NCBI GenBank assembly: GCA_965235125.1
Contig: CBDDXH010000002.1
Location: 1 to 40,936, forward strand
DNA: 40,936 nucleotides
From: Pelagilacustribacter hypolimneticus
Lineage (GTDB): Bacteria; Pseudomonadota; Alphaproteobacteria; Pelagibacterales; Pelagibacteraceae
Direction: 5' to 3'
The notes beneath the pieces are model-generated. The model saw only the letters and a program-made list of their open reading frames with translations, made no database searches and had not been told where the DNA came from. A program made the translations under genes and the position numbers. Shown one piece after another: positions 24,407 to 31,607 of the stretch; position 1 is the stretch's first letter, and each line of letters starts with the position of its first letter.

Positions 24407-25405
24407 CTTCCTCGCAATTTATCAAAAAAAATTCTAGCTTGGTACGATAATAACAAGAGAAAACTGCCTTGGCGTGTTGGTAAAAAATCATCAAAAAAGC
24501 TTTATTATAGACTTTTAAGTGAGTTTATGTTGCAACAAACGCAAGTCAAAACAGTTCTTCCCTATTTCAAAAAATTTTTGATTCATTTTCCAACCTTAGA
24601 GTCGCTATCAAAGTCTAATGAAAAAAAAATTTTAAAACTATGGGAAGGTCTTGGCTACTACAGAAGAGCCAGAAATCTTTTATTAACAGCTAAAATACTA
24701 GTCAATGAGTATAACTCAAAGTTACCAAATAAAATTTTTGATATAAAAAAATTACCCGGAGTAGGTAATTATACTGCTAATGCTTTATTAGCTTTTGTAT
24801 ATAATCAACCAACAATTGCTATAGATGGAAATGTCAAGAGAGTGTTTTCAAGAATACTTAATAAAAATCAAGTTTTAATCGATTTAAATAAAGTTATAGA
24901 AAATAATAAAAAATCTTTATTTGAAACAAAAAGAAATTCTGATTTGGTTGAAGCTTTGATGGAGTTTGGAGCATTAATTTGTAAGCCAAAAGATCCAGAA
25001 TGTTTTAAATGCAATATAAGAAATACATGTAAATATTTTAAGTCTGACAAAAAGTTTAAACAATTTAAAAAGATTCAACCTTTAGAGAAGAGCTACGATA
25101 TATTTTGTTACATTAATAAGACAAAAAATAAAATTGCATTAACGAAAAATCACAATCTAGGATTTTTAGATAAATTTTATTTGCCACCTATTAAAGAAAA
25201 AAATATTAAAAATAAAATTCAAAATTGGAATTTTCATTCTAATTTTAAAAAATCTATTTCCAATAAAAAATTAAATATAGATTTATATTATAAATATTCA
25301 TCAAAACTTCCACTTTCGTTGCGCTGGTTTTCTTTAAAAGATAATGATGAGTTTATTCCTTCTTTTACAAAAAAAATATTTAAACAATTTTCAAAAATAA
25401 AATAA
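24401..25405 (+). CDS. mutY: A/G-specific adenine DNA glycosylase
   Basis: Removes adenine opposite 8-oxoguanine. From ATG 24401 it is 334 residues: catalytic Glu41 in LSEFMLQQTQVKT, helix-hairpin-helix LPGVGNYTANALLAF (118-132) with catalytic Asp142 (AIDGNVKR), and the [4Fe-4S] cysteines Cys194, Cys201, Cys204, Cys210. The C-terminal NUDIX-like 8-oxoG recognition domain is short and diverged. An upstream in-frame ATG at 24365 would add 12 residues inside the DUF721 gene and is unlikely. It joins the flavin monooxygenase by a TAATG overlap. Confidence 0.95.
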   Translation: MHLPRNLSKKILAWYDNNKRKLPWRVGKKSSKKLYYRLLSEFMLQQTQVKTVLPYFKKFLIHFPTLESLSKSNEKKILKLWEGLGYYRRARNLLLTAKILVNEYNSKLPNKIFDIKKLPGVGNYTANALLAFVYNQPTIAIDGNVKRVFSRILNKNQVLIDLNKVIENNKKSLFETKRNSDLVEALMEFGALICKPKDPECFKCNIRNTCKYFKSDKKFKQFKKIQPLEKSYDIFCYINKTKNKIALTKNHNLGFLDKFYLPPIKEKNIKNKIQNWNFHSNFKKSISNKKLNIDLYYKYSSKLPLSLRWFSLKDNDEFIPSFTKKIFKQFSKIK

Positions 25406-26541
25406 TGAAAAAAAAAATTGCAATCATAGGTGCTGGTATCGCCGGTCTAACTTTAGGAAATTTTTTACAAAAAAATTCAAATTATGAATTTACGATCTAT
25501 GAAAAAAGGGAAGCATTAAACTTAGATGAGGGTTTTGGCATTCAGCTTGCGGTCAATAGTATTTCTATTTTAAATCAAATTGGATTTTCTGAATTAAATA
25601 AATCAGATTTTTTTAATCCTAAAGCTATAGATTTTTATTCTAATCAAAATAAAATATGTGATTTAGATTTAACTCAATTTAATACAGAATTAGCTAAATA
25701 CACTACCCTTAAAAGATCTTCTCTAATCAAGTTTCTAAAAGATAAATTATTTTCAAATGTATTTATGTTTAATAAAATAATTAAAACTGTTGAATATAAA
25801 AATAGTAAAATAAGGATTTCATTTGCAGATGGACATATAGATGAAATTGACTATCTTGTGGTTTCAGACGGAGTTTTTTCAATCACAAAAACAGTTATAG
25901 AAAATAAAAAATTTAAAATAAATTTTCATAAAACTTTTGCTACAAGAATAACGATCAATAAAGATAAGTTAAAAATTTTGAATAAAGAAAATATTTCATT
26001 ATTTATGTGTGAGCGCGCACACTTAGTTTTTTATCCAGTAAATAATGATCAGTTTAATTTTGTTACCACTGTAAGAAGTAGGAATATTAATTCTGATGAT
26101 ACAAAAAAAGCGCTACTTAGCAAAATATTAAAGCAAAATAATTTAAATATTCTATCTGAAAAAGACTTATCTTTTTGGCCTATTTATACTTCTCCCAAAC
26201 CAACTATTTCTAAATATAATAATATTTTCTATCTAGGAGATGCGTTTTGTACCTTACTACCAACCATGGCACAAGGTGCCTCTCAATCAATAGAAGGAGC
26301 TAAAGAACTGTTTATAATATTTGAAAAAAATAACAAAGATAAACAAGATCTTTTTTTTTCAAATAGATTAGAAAGAATAGAAATGATTAGAAAAAGATCT
26401 AGTTTTAATTTTTTTGTTTTTCATTTATCTAATTTTTTTTTAATTAGAATTAGAAATTTTTTTTTAAGAAAATTAATTTATAATAAAAAATTTATAAATA
26501 TTTTTTTAGAAAGAGTTTTTAGCAAACAATTTTTGTCTTAG
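25405..26541 (+). CDS. FAD-dependent monooxygenase (UbiH/salicylate-hydroxylase group)
   Basis: A 378-residue group A flavoprotein hydroxylase: GxGxxG at 9-14 (IIGAGIAGLTLG), the DG motif YLVVSDGVFS, and the GD motif YLGDAFCTLLPTMAQGASQSIEGA. The substrate is not readable; an aromatic compound or a ubiquinone precursor is possible. The last 55 residues are unusually rich in Phe, Asn, Arg and Lys and may be a membrane-associating tail. It is translationally coupled to mutY and its 3' end overlaps ccrM tail to tail by 36 bases. Confidence 0.85.
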   Translation: MKKKIAIIGAGIAGLTLGNFLQKNSNYEFTIYEKREALNLDEGFGIQLAVNSISILNQIGFSELNKSDFFNPKAIDFYSNQNKICDLDLTQFNTELAKYTTLKRSSLIKFLKDKLFSNVFMFNKIIKTVEYKNSKIRISFADGHIDEIDYLVVSDGVFSITKTVIENKKFKINFHKTFATRITINKDKLKILNKENISLFMCERAHLVFYPVNNDQFNFVTTVRSRNINSDDTKKALLSKILKQNNLNILSEKDLSFWPIYTSPKPTISKYNNIFYLGDAFCTLLPTMAQGASQSIEGAKELFIIFEKNNKDKQDLFFSNRLERIEMIRKRSSFNFFVFHLSNFFLIRIRNFFLRKLIYNKKFINIFLERVFSKQFLS

Positions 26542-27579
26542 ATTATCAATGGGCTGTATTGATCCTTCTATGTTGTAGTGCCAATAAGTCCAACCGTTAC
26601 AACTTTCCGCACCCAATATTTTAGCTGCTACTTTATGAATCGATCCTTCTTTATCTTTATATTTGATACTTCCGTCAGCCATAATTTTAGCGTTATATTT
26701 TTTTTTATGATCAAATAGAATCATGCCAGGCTCTAGAATGCCCATCTCAATTAAACAACCAAATGGTATTCTTGGTTTAGATTTGTTGTTTTGAATGGTA
26801 TCTAAATAATTATCTTCAATTTCTTTTACTTCTTCTATTCTTTTTTTTGCCGCTAAAAAGTATTTTTTGTCTTTTTCAATACCATAATATTTTCTACCTA
26901 GTTTTTTAGCTACAACTGCAGTCGTTCCAGTACCTAAAAAGGGATCAAACACCGAGTCACCTTTATTCGTAGTAGATAAAATTATTCTATATAATAGAGA
27001 TTCTGGTTTTTGCGTAGAGTGAACTTTTTGACCATCTTTTTTTAGTCTTTCTTTTCCGCTGCAAATTGGCAACATCCAGTCGGATCTCATCTGGAGGTCA
27101 TCGTTAAAGCATTTAAGAGATTGATAATTAAACTTATATTTAGATTTCTTACTTTTTGAGGCCCATATCAAAGTTTCATGCGCATTTGTAAATCTTGTGC
27201 CTTTAAAATTTGGCATGGGATTATTTTTTCGCCATATAACATCATTTAAAATCCAAAAATCTAAATTTTGAATATGGTAACCTAAACGAAAAATATTGTG
27301 GTAAGATCCAATAACCCAAATACTCCCATTATCTTTTAATATTCTTTTGCACTCTGTTAACCATGCTTTGCAAAAATCATCGTAATGTTTAAAGCTTTTA
27401 AACTGATCCCATTTGTCATCAACCCCATTAACTTTGCTATCGTTTGGTCTTCTCAATGTCTCACCAATTTGCATGTTGTATGGAGGATCTGCAAAAATTA
27501 AATCAAAAGTTCTGTCAGGAATTTTTTTTAAAATTTCTAAGGAGTTGTCGTTAATAATTTTGTTATCAAAGTCTGACAT
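26506..27579 (-). CDS. ccrM: Cell-cycle-type adenine DNA methyltransferase (GANTC)
   Basis: Beta-class N6-adenine methyltransferase of 357 residues, almost the length of Caulobacter CcrM. Motif IV is DPPYN (31-35, in LIFADPPYNMQ), motif I is DPFLGTGTT (212-220), and a C-terminal RAMA-like domain (about 271-350, with WTYWHYN) is present. CcrM methylates GANTC and links gene expression to replication in Alphaproteobacteria. No restriction partner is nearby. The gene follows rnhB, a common alphaproteobacterial order. A perfect inverted repeat with two GANTC sites ends six bases before the ATG. Confidence 0.95.
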   Translation of the reverse strand: MSDFDNKIINDNSLEILKKIPDRTFDLIFADPPYNMQIGETLRRPNDSKVNGVDDKWDQFKSFKHYDDFCKAWLTECKRILKDNGSIWVIGSYHNIFRLGYHIQNLDFWILNDVIWRKNNPMPNFKGTRFTNAHETLIWASKSKKSKYKFNYQSLKCFNDDLQMRSDWMLPICSGKERLKKDGQKVHSTQKPESLLYRIILSTTNKGDSVFDPFLGTGTTAVVAKKLGRKYYGIEKDKKYFLAAKKRIEEVKEIEDNYLDTIQNNKSKPRIPFGCLIEMGILEPGMILFDHKKKYNAKIMADGSIKYKDKEGSIHKVAAKILGAESCNGWTYWHYNIEGSIQPIDNLRQKLFAKNSF

Positions 27580-27585
27580 TTTTTT

Positions 27586-27608
27586 AGATTCAACTCGAAA
27601 TTGAATCT
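27586..27608 (-). promoter_or_regulatory. Inverted repeat with two GANTC sites in the ccrM leader
   Basis: AGATTCAA (27586-27593) and TTGAATCT (27601-27608) are exact reverse complements separated by seven bases. Each arm contains one GANTC site (GATTC at 27587-27591, GAATC at 27603-27607), the target of the enzyme encoded immediately downstream. In Caulobacter the ccrM leader also carries two GANTC sites whose methylation lowers its transcription. Here the same could apply; alternatively the RNA hairpin next to the ATG could limit translation. No Shine-Dalgarno is seen. Confidence 0.6.
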
Positions 27609-27658
27609 GGGGTCAAACAGTTTTACGTGAAATAGGGTGTCTTTTGTGTTTAAAATTT

Positions 27659-28231
27659 TTATCTTAACAAGATGTTGTGTATTGGTTTAAATCCTTTTCG
27701 ATGCTCCGAGGTAACTCCAAACTTTTTTAAACTCTCAAGATGTTCTTTAGTTCCGTAGCCAAAATTACTTTCCCAAGCATAATTAGTAAATTTTTTAGAT
27801 AATTTGATCATTAGCAAATCTCTATAAGTTTTTGCTATGATTGATGCAGCGCTTATACATTTAATTTTTTCATCTCCCTTTATTAAAGTTTTATAATTTT
27901 TCAGGCCCTTAGGTGCAAAAAGACCATCAATTAAAATTAGCTCAGGTTTTTGGTTTAGTTTATCAATAGCTCTTTTCATTGAAAGAAGTGTTGCTTGGAG
28001 AATATTAACTTTAAAAATTTCTTTAACAGATGCTAACCCAATTGCATAGCAAGAATTTTCTTTTATATATTCTGCAATCTTTAATCTGTTTTTAAAATTA
28101 ATTTTTTTTGAATCTTTTATTGATTTCAAATCAATCTTATCATTTAGAATAACGGCTGCAGAAACAACAGGGCCTGCTAAACAGCCTCTACCAACTTCAT
28201 CAACACCCGCTATGACAATATTATTTTTCAA
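27659..28231 (-). CDS. rnhB: Ribonuclease HII
   Basis: Removes ribonucleotides and RNA primers from DNA. The 190-residue protein begins with the catalytic motif IAGVDEVGRGCLAGPVVSAAVIL (Asp11, Glu12); a further acidic residue is in LILIDGL, and AASIIAKTYRD and FGYGTKEH are conserved. The frame fits a TTG start at 28231 inside the end of the glycosylase gene; no ATG lies before the first motif. Together with rnhA the window carries both bacterial RNase H types. Confidence 0.94.
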   Translation of the reverse strand: MKNNIVIAGVDEVGRGCLAGPVVSAAVILNDKIDLKSIKDSKKINFKNRLKIAEYIKENSCYAIGLASVKEIFKVNILQATLLSMKRAIDKLNQKPELILIDGLFAPKGLKNYKTLIKGDEKIKCISAASIIAKTYRDLLMIKLSKKFTNYAWESNFGYGTKEHLESLKKFGVTSEHRKGFKPIHNILLR

Positions 28232-28937
28232 TTTTTATTTTTAAATCTGAAACTTTTTTTTTAATCATTTTTAAGTCAATCCAGGACATTGCTTTTTGAT
28301 CGGGCTGCCTCATTAAAAAAGCTGGATGAAATGATACAATCACAGATGAATTGCACTTTCCTATTTTTTGATTAATCCACTTTCCTCTAATTTCTGATAT
28401 TGGTTGATGATCCCCAATAATAGCATTTAAAGCAGTGCTGCCTAATAAAATTAATATTTTAGGGTCTATAATTTCTATATGTCTCGTTAGGTATGGTAGA
28501 TAGCGAGCTATTTCATCTTTTGTCGGGCTTCTATTTTCAGGAGTTCTATAATTAATTACATTAGTTATATAAACATTATTTCTATTTAAATTAATTGATA
28601 GGAGCATTTTATCTAATAGCTCGCCCGTTTTACCTATAAATGGTACTCCCTCTAAATCTTCGTTCGCTCCAGGACCTTCTCCAATAATCATAATTTTTGA
28701 ATTGGGATCACCATCAGAAAAAACAATAGTTGTAGAATTTTTTTTTAATTCACAATTTTTAATATTTTCAATAGATTGTTTAAGTTCTTGAAGCTCTTTA
28801 CCCTTTAATCCTTTGATCGCCAAATTGCCATTAATTTTGTATCGATTTATAGCTTCATTCTCATATATTAGGTTATAATTAATTAGATTATAATATTTAA
28901 TTAATTTTACGAATTTGGTATTAATTTTTTTTACCAT
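28221..28937 (-). CDS. Uracil-DNA glycosylase, family 4-like, lacking most Fe-S cysteines
   Basis: A 238-residue protein with the family-4 catalytic motifs GEGPGANEDLEGVPFIGKTG (86-105) and SFHPAFLMRQP (202-212), which flip and excise uracil. Canonical family-4 enzymes hold a [4Fe-4S] cluster with four cysteines. Here only Cys62 remains near the first pair; the positions that normally read CRPP and C.PYL are Tyr130 (NYRTPENR) and Tyr146 (RYLPYL). Some alphaproteobacterial relatives also lack part of the set. The start is 10 bases from the divergent TPR gene. Confidence 0.88.
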   Translation of the reverse strand: MVKKINTKFVKLIKYYNLINYNLIYENEAINRYKINGNLAIKGLKGKELQELKQSIENIKNCELKKNSTTIVFSDGDPNSKIMIIGEGPGANEDLEGVPFIGKTGELLDKMLLSINLNRNNVYITNVINYRTPENRSPTKDEIARYLPYLTRHIEIIDPKILILLGSTALNAIIGDHQPISEIRGKWINQKIGKCNSSVIVSFHPAFLMRQPDQKAMSWIDLKMIKKKVSDLKIKIEK

Positions 28938-28947
28938 TTGAATAATT

Positions 28948-30645
28948 ATGAAAAACTTAATAACTCAATTCAAGTTTATTATATTATTTACAATATTTTT
29001 AAATTTTTCTAACTTTCTTTTAGCTAAGAATATAGATAAATTTTCAAATCCAAAAGAGATATCTAATTATTTTTCAGGCATAATTGCTATTAATGACAAT
29101 CAATACCAAGCTTCTTATGATTATTTTAAATCACTAAACAACCTTGAAGAGAGCCATTACGCTTACTCTCAATATTATTTATATTCATTAGTAACGCTTA
29201 AAAAATTTAAAGATGCAGCTAATTACGCTCGGGATTTAGAAAAAAAAAAAATTGATAATTTTGAGAGTAATTTAGTAAGCGGTATATACCATTTAGAAAA
29301 TAAAGATCTTTCAAAAGCTAAATTTTACTTTGAAAAATTAAAGAATCAAAACCAGCCCGATACAATTCAAAATCTTCTTTCTGCTTCGCTTAATATTTGG
29401 TCTAATATTAATGATATTAATTCGGCTCTTGTTAGCCTTAAATCTTTACCAAGCAGGTTTGAGAATATAAAAAATATTCAAGAATTGTTCATATATTGTT
29501 ATTTTGACTCTGATCGAACGGATGCAGCATTTGAAAAACTAACTAAAAATCCTAATATTAATTATTCAAGACATTATTTTTTTCATACAAAATACTTATT
29601 ATCTATTGGAAACGAAAAAAAAGCGAAAAATGTTTTACAATCTTCTCTTAATTCAGATCCAACAAATGTAATTTTAAATCAATTACAAATAGATTTAAAT
29701 GAAAAAAAGAGAAAAAGTGATGAATTTGATTGTAAAAAAGTTAATCATGTAATTGCAGAAATTCTTTATATCATTGCTAATGGACTATCTTCACAAGCTA
29801 ATTATACCGCTTCAAATTTTTATTTAAATTTAGCAAAATATTTAAACTTAAATTTTTTATCTTTCGAGATACTTTATGCTGAAAATTTTGAAGCGATTCA
29901 ACAATATCCAGAAGCTATAAATATTTATGAAAACATAAATAAAAAAGGTTCTAATTATAATTGGCACTCATCTAAGAGAATTGCATCTATTTTAACAAAA
30001 CAAGAAAAAAAAGATGAATCAATTAAATATTTAAAAGATTCTTTTTTAAAAATTAAAAACCCCACAGTTTACGAGATATTTGATTTTGCTGAATTTTTAA
30101 GAAACAATGAGCTCTATCAAGACTCAATTAAATATTATTCTGAGTTAATTCTATTAATTGATAAAAAACATAATCTTTACGGACAAGTATTAGATGGAAG
30201 AGGAGTAGCTTATGAGAGAACAGACCAGTGGGATAAAGCTGAAATTGATTTACTTAATTCACTAAGGGTATCTCCCGATGATGCTTATGTGATTAATTAT
30301 CTAGCTTATTCGTGGATTGAAAAAGGAATTAATATTGAGAAGTCGCTAGAGATGTTGAAAAAAGCTACCAAGTTAAAACCAAATGATGGTTACATTACTG
30401 ATTCTTTGGGATGGGCTTTATTTAAATTAAAAAAATACGAAGAGGCCAAAGAATATATGCAACTGGCAGTTAGATTAATGGCATCAGATCCGGTCGTAAA
30501 TGATCATTTTGCTGATGTATTATGGATGAATAATAACACACTTCAAGCAAGGTATTATTGGAATTACGTTCTTAACTTAGAAAAGACAGAAGAAAAACTT
30601 AAGGAAGAAATTAAACAAAAACTTTTATTTGGATTAAAAAGTTAG
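28948..30645 (+). CDS. Tetratricopeptide-repeat protein, probably exported
   Basis: A 565-residue protein with an N-terminal signal-like segment (about 10-26, ending FLLAKN) and tandem TPR-type helical pairs, most clearly in the C-terminal 200 residues (DGRGVAYERTDQWDKAEIDL, then TDSLGWALFKLKKYEEAKEY). It resembles the large periplasmic or outer-membrane-associated TPR proteins often found beside ispE in Alphaproteobacteria. Partners are unknown. Only 10 bases separate it from the divergent glycosylase gene, so its promoter must lie inside that coding sequence. Confidence 0.83.
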   Translation: MKNLITQFKFIILFTIFLNFSNFLLAKNIDKFSNPKEISNYFSGIIAINDNQYQASYDYFKSLNNLEESHYAYSQYYLYSLVTLKKFKDAANYARDLEKKKIDNFESNLVSGIYHLENKDLSKAKFYFEKLKNQNQPDTIQNLLSASLNIWSNINDINSALVSLKSLPSRFENIKNIQELFIYCYFDSDRTDAAFEKLTKNPNINYSRHYFFHTKYLLSIGNEKKAKNVLQSSLNSDPTNVILNQLQIDLNEKKRKSDEFDCKKVNHVIAEILYIIANGLSSQANYTASNFYLNLAKYLNLNFLSFEILYAENFEAIQQYPEAINIYENINKKGSNYNWHSSKRIASILTKQEKKDESIKYLKDSFLKIKNPTVYEIFDFAEFLRNNELYQDSIKYYSELILLIDKKHNLYGQVLDGRGVAYERTDQWDKAEIDLLNSLRVSPDDAYVINYLAYSWIEKGINIEKSLEMLKKATKLKPNDGYITDSLGWALFKLKKYEEAKEYMQLAVRLMASDPVVNDHFADVLWMNNNTLQARYYWNYVLNLEKTEEKLKEEIKQKLLFGLKS

Positions 30646-30653
30646 AAAAAGAA

Positions 30654-31493
30654 ATGATCAAATCATTTTCTAAGATCAATTTATTTCTTAGAGTTCTTAA
30701 AAAAACTAGTCGTGGGTTACACAATATACAATCTAGTGTAATGCTTTTAAATCTTTGTGATCATATTAGTATAAAAAAAATAAATAAAAAACATGATAAA
30801 ATAAAGTTTATAGGTCAATTTAAAAAAAAAATAATCAGTAAAAGCAACTCAATAACTAAATCTATATATCTTTTAAGAAAACATGGTTTTATAAGTAAAA
30901 GAAATAAATATGAAATTATTATAGATAAGAAAATACCAGTATTTGCAGGGCTTGGAGGAGGAACTAGTAATGCGGTATTTTTAATTAAATATTTTTTAAA
31001 AAATAAAATTAATGAGAGAATATTGCAAATATTCGAAAAAGAAATAGGTTCAGATTTTAGATTATTCTTTTTTAACCATTCTTTTCAAAAAAGACTTAAA
31101 AAAATTTTAGAATTTAAGAAAAGATATACTTTTTATTTTGTTTTAATTTATCCAAATATAAATTGTTCCACAAAACAGATATATTCTAAAGTTAAGAAAT
31201 TTAATTTACCTTTAGAAAATAATTTATCAAATATTCAAACTAAAATTAAATATTTAAAATTTCTACAGAATGAAACTAATGACTTACAAAGTATAGTTGA
31301 AAAGAAATATCCTAAGATAAAAAAAATTTTAGATGTAATAAAAACACAGAAAAATTGTCTTTTTTCTCGAATGACCGGTTCTGGATCAGTTTGTTTTGGA
31401 GTGTTTATTGATAAAAAATCAGCAAAGCTTGGTATGAGAATAATTCATAAAAAATTTCCTAATTATTGGTGCATAACCGCAAATTCTATTTAA
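30654..31493 (+). CDS. ispE: 4-diphosphocytidyl-2-C-methyl-D-erythritol kinase, diverged
   Basis: GHMP kinase of the MEP pathway, 279 residues. Lys7 in FSKINLFLRV and the ATP loop IPVFAGLGGGTSNAV match IspE; the catalytic-base region reads GSDFRLFFFN in place of the usual GADVPFF, with Asp kept. The normal G.GE loop that follows is missing, replaced by NHSFQKRLKKILEF. The substrate motif NCSTKQIY and the C-terminal RMTGSGSVCFGVF are recognisable. It follows the TPR gene by eight bases. Probably functional but fast-evolving. Confidence 0.88.
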   Translation: MIKSFSKINLFLRVLKKTSRGLHNIQSSVMLLNLCDHISIKKINKKHDKIKFIGQFKKKIISKSNSITKSIYLLRKHGFISKRNKYEIIIDKKIPVFAGLGGGTSNAVFLIKYFLKNKINERILQIFEKEIGSDFRLFFFNHSFQKRLKKILEFKKRYTFYFVLIYPNINCSTKQIYSKVKKFNLPLENNLSNIQTKIKYLKFLQNETNDLQSIVEKKYPKIKKILDVIKTQKNCLFSRMTGSGSVCFGVFIDKKSAKLGMRIIHKKFPNYWCITANSI

Positions 31494-31528
31494 TTATTTG
31501 TTTTTATGATATATCAAAACGATAATAA

Positions 31529-31602
31529 TGGGGCATAGCCAAGCGGTAAGGCAGCGGTTTTTGATACCGCCATCCTAGGTTCGAATCCTAGTGCCCCAAC
31601 CA
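31529..31602 (+). tRNA. tRNA-Gln (anticodon TTG), CCA encoded
   Basis: The cloverleaf folds well: acceptor TGGGGCA (31529-31535) with TGCCCCA (31592-31598), anticodon stem GCGGT (31554-31558) with ACCGC (31566-31570), anticodon TTG at 31561-31563, and T-arm CCTAGGTTCGAATCCTAG. Base 31599 is the discriminator A and CCA is encoded at 31600-31602. It lies 35 bases after ispE and only five bases before the CCA-adding enzyme gene. Confidence 0.96.
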
Positions 31603-31607
31603 ATTTA

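Noticed and set aside
26506..27579. A restriction-modification system
   Set aside because: The methyltransferase is of the CcrM type and no restriction endonuclease or specificity gene lies nearby.
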